A stretch of DNA of 64,000 nucleotides, taken from assembly GCA_019155185.1 (NCBI GenBank), contig CM032817.1, positions 12,927,472 to 12,991,471 of the forward strand, read 5' to 3'. This DNA comes from Beaufortia kweichowensis. Taxonomy: Eukaryota > Chordata > Actinopteri > Cypriniformes > Gastromyzontidae. The position numbers and the translations under genes are program-made. This document shows, in pieces, positions 46,950 through 59,305 of the stretch. The notes below the pieces were generated by a model. That model was not told the origin of the DNA, made no database searches, and saw only the letters and a list, made by a program, of their open reading frames with translations. The first letter of the stretch is position 1. Each line of letters begins with the position of its first letter.

Positions 46950-47560
46950 CTCTCGTATATATATTCTATATATATATCTCTATATATATGTCTATATATA
47001 TATCTCTATATATATATTCTATATATATATATTCTCATATATATATATCTTATATATATCTCTTATATATATATATCTCTCATATATATTATCTCATATA
47101 TATATCTCTCATATATATATTCATATATATATATATATATTCATATATATATATATATGTCTATATATATATATCTCTATCTCTTATCTCTCTCATCTCT
47201 ATATATATATAACTTCTTATATATATATATCTCTCATTCTATATATATATATATTCTCTATATATATATCTCTATATATATATCTCTATATATATATATC
47301 TCTATATATATATCTCTATATATATATAGTCTCTATATATATATCTGTCATATATATATGTGCTCTCATATATATATATATTCTCATATATATATATCTC
47401 TATATCTCTATATTCTTATCTCTGTCTCTCTTGTCTGCCTCCTGTCTCTGTCTTGTCTCTGTCTTTTCCTTGTCTGTGTCTTGCCTTGTCTCCTGTCCTG
47501 TCTGCCTCTGTCTCTCTCTGTCCTGCTGCCTGCCTGTCTGTCTGCCTGTCTGTCTGTCTG
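46134..47560. repeat. 1.4 kb low-complexity (TA)n/(TCTATA)n block
   Basis: Alternating TA runs interrupted by TCTCTC and TGTCTC words, passing into a TCTG/CCTG pyrimidine-rich tail from about 47420. Long open frames of Tyr-Ile repeats exist only because the sequence lacks stops; they are not genes. Confidence 0.95.
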
Positions 47561-47584
47561 CTGCCTGTCATCATACGGCCTGTG

Positions 47585-47967
47585 TGTTGCCAGTTAGATC
47601 GAGACAGAACGCGAAATTGTCTTAAACAAGTCTTCTACTTGAACTTCCATCTGCAGGAATACACATATAATACAGACCTCACTCTGGGGGTAATGCAAGG
47701 CGAATCAAAACAGGCACTGAAGCATGTCAGAGAATCCAGGTATAACAAGCACAGGCGAACAAGCATCTCCCACACAACCAAGCGAACAACAACACCAGAC
47801 AAAGGAGAACAGAAAACCAACATTAAATAGGTCCATAACGATGTGAAGAACTTTGAGTGCAGGTGATTAGTGATGACTGGTGATTGCAAGATACAGATGG
47901 TGAACAGGTGGCGGGGTGAAATGGTGTAGAAACTGAGTCAGAAGGAGGTGCTGGTGACATCGTGACA
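47585..47967 (-). mobile_element. Probable solo LTR (family 1-like, minus orientation)
   Basis: The minus strand begins TGTCACGATG and ends near GGCAACA, with GAGACAGA and ACACCAGACA words at positions corresponding to the LTR at 24123. No target duplication was found. The left edge is set by similarity only. Confidence 0.5.
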
Positions 47968-49245
47968 ATTATGTCACATATATATCCTTATCAATATACA
48001 CTATGTATATTTTTGCACAAATGTTCAATATACAAATTACACATATATGCATAGCATATTGCTTTTTATGCATGTGACATATATGTACCGTCTCTAAAAT
48101 ATGTTTTATATAGTCTTATATATAGTTATATATATTTTGACATTTAAAATAAAATATATATAAAAATATATTTTTGATGTATATGGAATATATAAATGGC
48201 ATATAAAAAAAATTGTGTGCACATATAAAGATGAATTATATGTTATGTTCTTATATTAGGTATATATGAATTGCAAAATATTTAGCTGTTAATGTATGAT
48301 GTAAACTAAACAAATGTAACGAAACAAGCTTTCATAAAGTTCTTCTTGCATATTTTGAAAATATAGGTTATGGACATGTGGAGCACTTACGAAAATGTAC
48401 ATATGCATCCTAAGCATTAAATGTTAAGCGATGCAGTTAGCAAAAGAAGCAGATAAAATGTAAAATGTTAAAAACATGATAACTCTATTAAATTAAACAA
48501 AATTAAAAATTTTTAATCTAAACAAATTCTAAGCTCTATAAAATTTAGAAATCAACTGAACACTGAACAATCCTATTGAACTGAATATTATAACAAAACA
48601 GAAGCCCAAAGCGGGACAATTCACCTAAAAAACTAATTCTTCCGTCATGTGCATATTACATCCGAGGATCAAAAGACACATCCGAGGATCAGATAATCCC
48701 TCATTATCTGGATAATTGGGTTCTTGAGCCTTGCGTGTTGATGATGATTACTATGACTGGATTGAATTATCTGAATTGTTCTTGGCTCATGCTGGCTGAT
48801 ATAAAAGGGATATGTATGGATAAATTCTGATCAATGCGCTGCTATTGGCTGTAAACCAATGTCCAAAGCCTTTAGTCTCTCTGGCACGAACAAGGTATTG
48901 ATCTATGGGAGTTCCAAAATTTAATGAAAACCCCAGAACACCTCAAAGGCTCAAAGGTCAGAGAGGGCTGGTAAAAATTGCTTGAACAAATTAAATGCAT
49001 AAGTAGTGAGTGTGTTACATGTTTTTACCATCAATTATTACAATATATTTTACACTTCAATTCTTTTTAATAATTACGTTAATCTATTATGCGTTAGAGC
49101 CACCAGGACCCGGCTAGAACATAGGAACAAGTAAAAAGTGAAATATAAGGAATATACTACAGAATCGGTAATAATTTCAATATAATCGTGTGTATATATG
49201 TGTGTGTGTATATATGTGTGTGTGGTTTTAGTGACTATGAAATGA
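47968..49245. other. AT-rich non-coding
   Basis: TATATA-rich up to about 48300, then unremarkable. A tandem pair ACATCCGAGGATCA occurs at about 48658-48691. A TGTGTATATATG run is near 49188-49225. The left end of the Harbinger-like element may lie here but could not be fixed. Confidence 0.4.
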
Positions 49246-49261
49246 TGTGTTTCTTTATATC

Positions 49262-50369
49262 AGCCACCAGAAAAAAGGCAGCACTGAGACATACCGGGAG
49301 GTGGTCCTGCACCCCACCTCACACCCGGCAGAAGAGCTGGCCTTGGGTTCAATCAGAACAGACCCAATGTTGAGGGGTATCCCTGGGGGCAGCTCTTCGT
49401 GAGACTCCCACAACCAGGATGCAGCAACAAAGAAAGCACTCTTCATTACTGGTAAATAGTCTTTTTAATTCCCTTTGTACAAGTTACTGTAAAATAATTT
49501 GTAGGTGTTACCTTGCATTTGGTGTAATCAAGGTCAGATGTCTCATTTCAGTCAACTGTAAAGTCAGTAGTGCTGAATAAGCGTCCACGTGAGCCGGAAG
49601 GCAGTGAAACCTGCTTTGAGTATCAAAATCTTGCTTTTTCCCTGGCATTATTACCCCTAAACTGTTTTTTTCCCTATGTACACAAACTTTTTTGTGCAGT
49701 CTTGAATAACACGCTTCCACACTTTTTTGCCTGTTCCCCAAGAGTGGTGAAGCAAGGAAGCAATAATCCAGTAAGTTTCCCTCAATGGTGAAATCAATAT
49801 CAATAGTGGAGACCAGTCTATGAGCTGTGTCTTACTGTGTATTTTTAATTGCACAGGACAGTGAAGAGACTCTCTCAGATGAGTGTCCTTTGGAGGGAAG
49901 TACTTCTAAGTAGCAAAAACACTTACACAAATAATGCACCTAAGTTATGTGTATGTGTGTGTGTGATGTGTATGTGTATATGTATGTATAAATATGGGTA
50001 TACTTGTTTTAATCTACTAATGTACCTGCTAATGTTGCTTAATGAGTTGCAGGAGTCTGCACAGAGTGAGCCTGCACAAGGCCACTACTGCACCAGAGGC
50101 CTGCAGGCTTGAGTCTGCACGAGGAGGAACTCGCATACAGAGGTAGACCGTGTTGGAATTTTTTTTTTTTTTGTGGCATGTGGTGTTCAGCCATATTTTC
50201 TCTGCAAATGGCACAGGGTGACATCAGCCCTCTATACGCAGCCTGCAGCAGAAGATTGATTATGTGGAACTGAAAAAAACTAAAAGTGCAGGAGACATAG
50301 AAGATCCAGCAGCTTGTAAAAAGAAAATGGCACTAGAAATAGAGTTGCTTCAAAGGAACTTTGCAGGGG
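49262..50369 (+). pseudogene. Harbinger accessory (Myb/SANT-like) gene remnant
   Basis: Plus-strand exons: 49262-49451 encodes HPTSHPAEELALGSI then MLRGIPGGSSS followed by a stop, resembling the T-P-AEELAL...EGIPGG linker of fish Myb-like proteins that accompany Harbinger transposases. The exon near 50225-50366 encodes QQKIDYVELKKTKSAGDIED then KKKMALEIELLQRNFAG, a C-terminal coiled-coil type helix, ending at a donor. The region between is unclear. The Myb DNA-binding helices themselves are not seen, and stops show that the gene is dead. Confidence 0.55.
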
Positions 50370-50694
50370 TAAGTATTAAACCATTTCACACAGCTCTTTT
50401 GACCTTTTATAACAATGTCAATGTCTCCTTTGCAGGCAAGAGATGACCCTTTTTTCCCTTTTTTGTTTTCCCCACAAAACCACAAATAAAAGACATTGAA
50501 TCACATTTGCCCTGTCTCTTTAATAAAAAAGTGAAAACAAGCATGTATATGTATATCATAAATCGATGTTTTATTTCTCAAAAAATGATTTTCCACAACC
50601 CTGTTCCGTGCGCTACTGCCACTAGGCTGATCAAGTGCACTGGCTGGAGGTCATCATCAGAATGCACTTCCGCACCACAGGGGTCCTCTCCTTT

Positions 50695-51665
50695 CTAATG
50701 GTGGCAATGTTGTGTAACACCTACGCGGCAATAATGTCACAGGCCCTGTCAGGTGCAACCCTCAGACTTTTCAGGCACTGAAATCTTCCCTTTAGTTGAC
50801 CAAAGGTCATTTCAATCGCGATGCCCTTGTCCTGGCTAGAGCTGCATTGTAACGGGTTCAATGGTCCAGGGTTGGGGTCAGGGAATCGGGGTCATAAATA
50901 CTGCCTACAGGCATAGCCCGTCTCCAACCAGGATCCCGTCGTAATCACCTGTATAATGGTAAAATGCAGTTCTGTTAGGACCATAATCAGTGTGTAATAC
51001 AACGAGGTTGACATTAATATTTTCCTTACTGCGCTCAAATAATGTGAGTAAATGTGACTCTCTGAAAATTCTGGAGTCATGCACAGATCCTGGCCATTTG
51101 GCTTCCACATTTGTAATGTGACACATAGAGTCACGCACACCATCTAAGATATTGTAGTCAGTCAACTGCATACTTATGAAATGCGACATTAGTATATTAC
51201 CTATAATATATTAAGAATTGTGATAGTAACTCACCTGCACATTTATACTGTGAACCCCTTCGGTTCACAAAATCCCCTTCAATGGGGCCTGGTGGGGCCT
51301 TGATACAAATGTGTGTGCAGTCTATGGCACCAATCACATTAGGGAAGCCTGGGGACAATCAATTCATATTTACTAGCTTAGTAATATTCACTCGATCTTC
51401 ATTTAACAAGTAAAATGTACCTGCAATGGCGAAAAACCCTGTTTTACAACTTGGGGTCTTAAAGTGGCTTGGAAAGACCACAAAAACCCTTAAAACTGTG
51501 GCTGAAAGTAAACTTGCCAATGGCACGACAGACAGCACTTTTGCTTAGCAAGTTCTCCGCATGTCAATAGTGTAGAGGAAAGTGCCACACGCATAAAGAA
51601 TCTTAAAGGCGATGCACACAGTTGTGCTGCTGTTAAAGCCCGACTCCGATCGTTGAACTTTTTAA
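50695..51665 (-). pseudogene. Harbinger transposase (HARBI1-type DDE nuclease), broken
   Basis: Minus strand from 51665: SRALTAAQLCIAFKILYACG, then exon 51348-51235 with GAIDCTHICIKAPPGP (first Asp) and GDFVNRRGS, then ITNVEAKWPGSVHDSRIFRE (second Asp), GDYDGILVGD, and SSQDKGIAIEMTFGQLKGRF (catalytic Glu) near 50805-50830, followed by VLHNIATI. All three acidic residues are recognisable. Stops or frame changes lie near 51490 (RRTC*), around 51160, near 50915 (YL*P) and at 50742 (AA*V), so it is inactive. Together with the plus-strand Myb-like gene it forms the usual two-gene Harbinger arrangement. Confidence 0.75.
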
Positions 51666-51929
51666 ATGATGTTCCACCAAATTAATGTAAAAATTAAACC
51701 CTCGGCGTGAAAAAGCGATATCTCTCATAAAGAATAACGATCGCTCTGTGCTAAAGGATCCTGTCTGTGTCGCAAAACCGCGATGAACTCTTAAAACTCT
51801 GCTGAATTATCCTCGCACCTTCAGCAACAGGTTGCTCTCGTAACAAAGGGCAAGACATGTCTGCAAGTGCAACAGATTTTACCGTACGCCTCGCTTATAA
51901 ATCCGGGATCTAATCGTGTTTACATTAAG

Positions 51930-52083
51930 TAAAGCCTGCTCCAGAGCAGGTTCAAGCTATGAGATCTGTTGCTATGACAGCAAGTCCAGGATGCGTCGAA
52001 GAACAAACAATCCAAGATCAGCCGAAATCCACAACAACCAAATCCGGCTAAGTGAGTTAGCGACGTACGAAGAACGGGGCCCA
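51930..52083. repeat. Right end of the Harbinger-like element
   Basis: Contains the palindrome CCTGCTCCAGAGCAGG (about 51939-51954) and ends CGTACGAAGAACGGGGCCC, in the style of fish Harbinger tips (GGGCC...TTCTTCGTACG). No equivalent was found at the left, so the element is probably 5' truncated or rearranged. Confidence 0.5.
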
Positions 52084-52593
52084 GGTGTACAGCCTGTTTA
52101 TTTATCAAGTTTGTTGAGTCTTTCTGGATGTCCGCAGCTCAGTGACTTTTTGATTAATAGCTAACAATTAACAATTATCTAATGACATGCTAATTATAAA
52201 TCACTTAAAACACACTAAATGAACACAGTACATACTTTGTTAGGTAGATAACAACCTAAATGTTACTGATATTTAGGCATTATTCATAACCAGGTGTAAG
52301 TGTAATTACATCCCCGATACACTAAGATGAAACTGATCAATTCTGATGGTTTTACTGTCACATTTGGTTTAACAGAATAAAAGAAATGAAGCCAATTAAC
52401 CAATTAATATACACATACTCATTATTGGATCAATTTTTATTCTGTCCAAGGCCTCGTTGTTTCCCCAGGGCTTGCATTTTGGGCTTGCCACCTGAGAAAA
52501 AGCAACATAATACAGATTAACATGTAAATAAGTTCAACTCAAATTACTTATAAAGCATCATATTTCAATGTAAATGAGTGTACACATATCTAT
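52084..52593. other. AT-rich non-coding; nothing recognised
   Basis: No coding, RNA or repeat signal. Confidence 0.4.
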
Positions 52594-52985
52594 TGTCACG
52601 GTTTCACCTTGCACCTCTCGTTTGAACTGCATTTCCCACGATCCTCTGCACCTCACCACCTGTTCACCATCTGTCATCAATTCATCAGCACTCAGCCCCG
52701 CAACCCGCTTCACCTGTTCTCCTTTGATTATGGACATTATTTCATGTGTGTGTTTGCTTTTGTTCATTGTCTGGTGTTGTTGTTTTTGTAGCCGTGTTCT
52801 GGTCTGACGTGTGATATGTTTCTGGATTTCTGAACCTGTTTCATGGATGTTTCGAATGTTTCTGGATTTCTGAACCTGTTTCATGGATGTTTCGAACCTG
52901 TTTCATGGATGTTTCAAGCCTGTATTGTTCCCCTCTTGAGTGATGATATTTGCCTGATGAAGTTTCTCGTGTCTGCACGGTAACA
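52594..52985 (+). mobile_element. Solo LTR (family 1) with perfect 5-bp TSD
   Basis: Runs from TGTCACGG to CACGGTAACA, flanked by TCTAT on both sides (52589-52593 and 52986-52990). Inside, at about 52817-52918, a TTTCTGGATTTCTGAACCTG / TTTCATGGATGTTTCGAA unit is tandemly repeated two to three times. There is no internal retroelement sequence. Confidence 0.85.
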
Positions 52986-52990
52986 TCTAT

Positions 52991-53337
52991 AAATATGCCA
53001 AACTATAACTAAACTCTAATTTTTTTATTTTGATCCCCTACGGAAAGACTTGAAATTTGAAGTTCAATTTACATAATTATGATACTACATAATTTAATAT
53101 TATTACATAATAATAATTTTACAGACACATGCACACACTGCGACCAATGACATACCTCTGAGATTGCTTTTTAGAAGTGTTTCAATATCAAATACTCCAA
53201 GGAGAAGCATCCGTGCCATGGTAGTGGGGCTGTTTGCATGGTTAGCTGACCACAGAAATGACACAGGGCAAATAATGACCAATAAATAAACAGAATGAAG
53301 AAGCATAAAGCTTACTTACTTATTATTATTTTTTATA
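52991..53337. other. Non-coding; nothing recognised
   Basis: A small minus-strand open frame (53103-53306) has no recognisable family and is treated as chance. Confidence 0.4.
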
Positions 53338-53670
53338 AGTAAGAAACCTAGGTGTAATCTTCAATGACCAGCTGTCCTTTACCCGAACACATTGCAAGGA
53401 TATCATGGTCGTGGAGTCGCACTTTACACCATCAGGAAGATCGGGTCATATCTCACACAACCACGCCTTAACTGGTTGTTCAATCTCTGGTAATCTCTAG
53501 ACTGAACTATTGCAATGCTCTCCTGGCGGTCTTCCTGCACGAGCAATCGTACCACTTCAGATGATACAGAGCCTTGGCAGCAAGACTTGTTTTTTAAGGA
53601 ACCCTAAAGAGCCACGCTCACACCTCTTTAATTCCACCTTATTCCAGACCTTAAGTGCCCATGGTGCTAA
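53338..53670 (+). pseudogene. L2-clade LINE fragment
   Basis: Broken frames give RNLGVIFNDQLSF, then LLAGLPA-like and FLRNPKEPRSHLF, the region between RT and the C-terminus of L2 ORF2. Several indels. It corresponds to a slightly more upstream part of the protein than the 23675 fragment. Confidence 0.7.
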
Positions 53671-55726
53671 ACTCCCTGCCATAAACAACAAAAGCCTGAA
53701 CTTAATGCAAATATAGATAATTAAAAAACATGAAAACATAGCTGATAGGTCTATTTCTTAAAACCTCTATCAATAAGAACAACAATCAGACCAAGACTGG
53801 TGTTTTCAAATACTTTCGCTTGAGGAGAGAGCAGCTTTGAGATCTTCAGAAAGGTTCTCTATCACTCTCTCTCAGAATCTCTCTCCCTCGTAGCCTTTTA
53901 TTGCATAAAACAACTCCCATAAGACAACTCCATTGAAAGGACATGAAAGGATTCATGTGTGCAATAATACAGATAAGCATTTTGAGTGTGGGCCTCTCAA
54001 TGGCCTTGTTTCTGTAATACATGATTAATACTTGTGGTATGTGAATGTTAAAAAGTTCAAACGTAGCAGAAAAACAGAAACATATATCATTAGAAAAACA
54101 CAAGGTTAATGCCTGCAACTCTTAAACTAAATAAAGACAGAATAAAGGATAATACATTTTCTTGATTATATCTTCAACAATAGCCAGATTTGAATGGTTC
54201 AAGGATAAATATATTACAGATTGATTATTTATTCTCAATAATGTTTAAATATTTAATTTTGGTTCACAGGTATGAACAGATCCTTGGAGATATTGCTACT
54301 ACAGCCCGTTACTACAGTAGTTGTTTGGCAAACAGCATACATTTGTTTTTTAGGGTTGTCTAATTTTTGAGGGCTTCATTTTCTGACTTTAATTGTGCTG
54401 AAGGTGGACAGTCAGGAAGCGGTGGTGCAGAAGAAGGTGAAGCAGAAGATGGGGTAGGTGAAGGTGGAGACTGAAACTGAAGCTGTTGCAGAAAGGAATG
54501 GAGTTTCATGGTGTAATTTTATTTTCTCCAAACATTCCCTGTCCAAATTTCCACCAATAGTTTGCCTCTTTATAAAAAAAGAACATGAGACAAAACATTC
54601 AAAACAAAGAGCTTAAAAAATAAAATTATAATATCACTCTCTTTGAATTTGTCTGCCTCCATTTCCAAGAACTAGATGATCAGCTATTAAAACACACTAT
54701 CTTCATAGTGTTTGGGACAGATATTTTGTTTCCTGACTTCCCCCTGTAATTTACTTAGGATTTGTGATTGAGCAATTTGGAAAAAGGCTTGATGCATACA
54801 TTATTGTTTTTTAAATGTATTTATTCTCTTTAATACATATTTATTCATGTAATTAAATGTCAGCCTTAAAAATAGAACCATAATCCTGGATGCTCATTGG
54901 AACTGACATCCTTTCAGAAATCCAAGTGTTTAGTTTTCCAACTAAAAAACTCTTCACACAGTAAAGATCATTTTAATTGTGCAGATTTGCGTTAAAGTGG
55001 ATGTACATATGCTGATAACAGTGTAGTTTAATTATGCTAGTCAGGCAGTTTCTGAAATTGTTTATTTACATTTTTTAATTAATATAGGTAACCGGACAAA
55101 CTTCTTCAGCTGTTTCAGTGGAAACCTTGGGCACCTGAACATCTGCTAGAAAACAGTGATACATGGATAAGAAAACAGTTTTAACGTTATTAAACACGCA
55201 TAACTAGGTTTTTAATGAAATTTTTTCTAAGAATGCAGCTATCAATGTAAGTACATGAACTATTATCAATTTCAAGCTACTAAAGCATGTATTTTTATGT
55301 ACAGAGAATGAGACTGCATTTGGGAACTCACAAAAAGGAGTTTGCTGGTCAAATGCTGAAGTTACAGCTGTAATGAAACACTTTAAAGCACACATAACCA
55401 AAGGAAAACTGGCCCCACTGACTGAATGCCAGCAGTGTGAGGAAAACCCAAAATAAGTGAGGTATTCTCATTGGAAGAGCAGTATGCCTTTTATTTAAGA
55501 TTGCTGCGATGTGGTGATTTGTTACTTGTTTCTTTTGACAGCATCTAGAGTTCTTGAAGTTCAGTTTCTCCGAAACCATGTTTACCATTATTATGTTCAG
55601 TGAGGGCATTTCATGATTCAATGGCTGTTCAATATTGTCATCTTCAAAATATGCCTTGTTTTCAATGGGCTGTTTTGCTGTGTGTGTGTGTGTGTGTAGA
55701 CAGAAGTGTGTGGCCACAGAAGATAT
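53671..55726. other. AT-rich non-coding; one weak minus-strand frame
   Basis: A minus-strand frame at about 54368-54510 reads MKLHSFLQQLQFQSPPSPTP and continues serine/proline-rich to a stop. No family recognised. A (TG)n run lies at about 55679-55697. The remainder shows nothing. Confidence 0.35.
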
Positions 55727-56010
55727 TCACACTATCTTCCAGAGACCATCAGCCTTTTAATAGTTTTGTTTTTCTGTTATTGTTCTGTTTATCAATTATT
55801 GTTATACTTTTATTTTTAGATACAACCTCCTCAAGAATCCCTAATGAATCAGTTATCTACCTTAAATTTCATGGTATTCCATTCCAGTAACAGACTGTAA
55901 GACTGTTCTGCAGATTTTTTTGTTTCTCACTCACAATGTTATAAACAGATGATCTTTAGGACAGCAGGCAATCCAGGTTGTGACACGGATTGCTGTGTTC
56001 CGAAGTGGAG
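55727..56010. repeat. Dispersed repeat, copy 2 (also at 45115-45560)
   Basis: See the words listed for 45115-45560. This copy continues with GATTGCTGTGTTCCGAAGTG, not clearly present in copy 1. Confidence 0.6.
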
Positions 56011-56289
56011 GTTCACATGCGGAGGCCTTATGGCTGAAGTTTTACTTTTATCAACAGCATTTCCTTTAATCACGTTGGGGTCTCTAAATGTTGTAGCTTT
56101 TACAAATGCTAAAAATGGTCTCCTTTACAATGAGTGCAAATATATTTAATAAAACATCTTGTTTACAATGACTCAGTTGTATCTTGATCAAAACTCCACT
56201 TTATGGTCTCGTCATCTCCACATTTTTTTCTAGTGATGTGCTTGTGTAGTTTCATATAAGAATTATATGTGTAATATTTTTTTGTTTTG

Positions 56290-58060
56290 AATACGTTTCT
56301 TTCTGTTTGTGCCATTTTGATATGTAAATAAATGTTCATACTGTCTCTTTATTTCATTTCTTATTGTAGTATGTGGCTGATTCGAAGTGACTACGCCACC
56401 CCGGGATAACGGGGAATTTACCAAAGGAACACACAAATACATTCCACTTAGAAGAGGCAAGAGGCGTGAGTTTACAGTCAAACAATTATTTTTATTAAGG
56501 TTAAAAGAGTTTAAAAAATTTAAAAAAAACAAAAAAAAAAACGCAAACCAGCATTTAATCTGTCTTGGTCAAAATAGAAGAAAGAAAATAAACAAAGAAT
56601 TAATCCATGCAGGGCAGCTGAGGCTTCCCTCATAAGAAGCGGGCTAGGGTGGTGTACTCAAGGCACAAAAGAAATCCCATCACTCAGGATCACATCCACA
56701 CAAATCACTGCAAATAATACCCAAACATCGTGACACAGCAATAAATGGCAACCCGTACTGAAGTAAAGCCTGTGCAACCCAGCACCAGCCCGCTCCCAAG
56801 GAGCACTCAGCTCCTGCAAAACACAGAGACAAAAAAAGGAAAAGTCACTTTAAAAGCAAACCAAACCATCAAACAAATAAGCAGTCAAAATCAATATACT
56901 AAACAAATATAGACAACACCAAGAAGACTTACAATACTCAAAATAAACAAACGAAATCAATATACTAAATAAATATAGACAAAACAAGAAAACTTACAAT
57001 ACTCAAACAATACTCAAAATAAACAACCCAAATATACACATGAAAATACAACACAAACTAAAATAATAACCACAAAAAGGAAACAAGACGACAAATATCC
57101 AGCCCACTTGGCCACTGGACTGGAATGTTGACGACCCAAAGCAGCAGCGCGGCCCCGAACCCCGGTTGGAAAAAGAGAGAAAGAGACCGAGCTAGCGATG
57201 CAATGCCCCAAGGCGGACCCTAAACATAAATGTTTATTACCTTCTACACTTAAAGCATACAGCGGTTTACAAGAGAGAAACAAACTACTTACCTTGTATT
57301 TAAACGACGTGACACTTACAACCACACACATTCACAACAAAGTCATATTGTAGCTCCTTTAGTTGGTAAATTAACAGCTGACGCTCCGATTCGACTATTA
57401 TGCTGACACGCAGGTGCGCACCCTATGAACACACACTGCTAGAACGCATAACGATAGGTAACTCAAAGCAAACTTCCCACCACCCCGCAAATATACCACA
57501 TTAAAATTTGCCTGGGGGTAAGCAGTACACCACACACACACACAGAGCTTTGGCGGACCAACGTCACACTAAAGTAAAGATCGCATAATATCACTGAATA
57601 GCAGTCAAATCCAATAACGAAGCTACATTGCTAAAGAGACGTACCTCTGAAATGCACAGCAGTGAAAGGAAACAAAGGGGCGGGCTTTCGACCAAGACGC
57701 AACCCCGGGGGCATAGACAACAGATTTATATACGAGACAGAGCGGTACCTCATTGGCCACGTATTTAATGATGGTGACGTTTCGGACACGTCACAGACAT
57801 CACTACATTATGTTAGTGAACATCACACATGGATGAATTTTAGGTCCCAACAGGCTCCCTCTCTAACTGTAAACAAAGGAACAGTCTCATCAGATAAGGT
57901 TATTAGAGAAACTGCCAGATACCCTCAAACCAACCCCTCACCCAAAGATTCAGGCCTGCCTGGCCATAAATCTCCTCAGGACCTTCAGATGTGTTTCTCT
58001 CTGTGTCATTCTGATATTTAAATAAATGTTCATACTGTCTCTTTATTTCATTTCTTATTT
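56290..58060 (-). mobile_element. About 1.65 kb insert between 75-bp direct repeats, with a minus-strand promoter
   Basis: AAATAAATGTTCATACTGTC plus TCTTTATTTCATTTCTTATT, and a diverged 25 bp upstream, occur at 56290-56370 and again at 57985-58060. Between them, reading the minus strand from about 57860 (TGTTGGGACC), there are a TATATAAA box (57732-57725), a donor (ACAAG|GTAAGT, about 57293) and, near the other side, GGGGTGGCGTAGTCACTTCG. No protein family is recognisable in the open frames (57014-57331 minus, 57662-58021 plus). It could be an unclassified LTR-type or gene-derived insertion. Confidence 0.45.
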
Positions 58061-58500
58061 TTTGTCTGTAAATACATGATTGACAATTTTTTGCTTCAGA
58101 TTTAATGACTTTTCCTAATTTAACCAGGACAGCCTTATAAACCTAAAATTAACCTGCTGATATTTTTGTAACATTGGTGTTCCTTGAGGTCAATTTCACC
58201 CCAGGCTGTTTTAGCTGTTGTAAGGATGGGGATGAAAAAACCACCCAAAAACCACCCACTGGCCCAATGTCGGAGTCCAGTGGAAATGGCGAAGGTTTCA
58301 GCACGTTCGGGTCTTTTCTGGCTTATTTGTTACTTTTCCATAAGATAAAACCTTGTAATGGTTAAGTCAAGATACTTAAATTTGGATAAATGTTTTATCA
58401 TTCTATTCAACTCACTATTATTATTGGACTAGTACACTAAGGTTCTCATTGTCGCACAGGGTCCTCGCACCGGCCGTGTGCGGGCCCACGATCACAAGCT
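58061..58500. other. Non-coding; nothing recognised
   Basis: A small plus-strand frame (58174-58365) has no recognisable motif. A short GC-rich patch GGTCCTCGCACCGGCCGTGTG begins near 58460; this patch is not assigned. Confidence 0.35.
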
Positions 58501-58504
58501 CGAC

Positions 58505-59000
58505 CGTATAACCTGAGGTTATGGCTAAAGCAATTTAACAATATAGCTCCCGCTTACTATTTTTAAAAGGTACCCATGTAGCCCCATACAATTGTCTATA
58601 TAACAACTTAGTTCAAAGCTTAAACATTAATCAGAGGTTATGGCCAGCACCTTAAGGGATTTGATCTGACCCCATATGGTTAGTAATCTATACATAATAA
58701 CTACATAACAACTTAATTAAAATATAGGCAATGACCAGAAGTTATGACTACCACTATGATAGCCCCATATAGTGAATGCAATTGCATAACAACTTAGTTA
58801 AAGTTAAGTAATTTAGATAATCAGAGGTTATGGCTAAAGCAATTTAACAATGTAGCTCCCGCTTACTATTATTAAAAGGTACCCATGTAGCCCCATACAA
58901 TCGAACTCTTCTCTGCCTAAACAGAGGATACACAAAACTCTTCTCTGCCTAAACAGAGGATACACAAAACTCTTCTCTGACTAAACAGAGGATACACAAT
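58505..59000. repeat. Local tandem duplications (about 90-bp pair and 32-bp triplet)
   Basis: GAGGTTATGGCTAAAGCAAT to GTAGCCCCATACAAT occurs at about 58511-58592 and 58823-58901. Next to it a 32-bp unit with CTCTTCTCTGCCTAAACAGA runs three times (58906-58999). GGTTATG/GTAGCCCCATA words also recur between them with lower similarity, suggesting an older, larger array. Confidence 0.75.
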
Positions 59001-59305
59001 CCGACAGCATAACAACTTAATTATTTCAATACGCTTAACCCTGGTCGTAGCATTGCGGTAACACTTCCTTTTGGTTTGGACATCTTGGCACCAGTCTTAC
59101 ACTGTATACAACAAGAAATATCAAAATTGTACACACATTTATTTAGGTTGTTTTATCAATGTAACATGTTATAATTTTACATATTCAATATAATATGCCA
59201 TATACCAAACAAAGGGGAGGAGACAGCATTATAAAAGTGTGAACAGAAGCTATTTTAAACAATTTCTTTTTGTGCTCTGTGTGCTCTGTCTTTATGTTCT
59301 CTATG

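Noticed and set aside
46114..47830. Long plus-strand open frames (up to 347 codons) of Tyr/Ile/Ser repeats
   Set aside because: They are produced by TA/TC low-complexity DNA without stops; no composition or motif of a real protein.
55679..55697. (TG)n run as a regulatory site
   Set aside because: An ordinary microsatellite with no supporting context.
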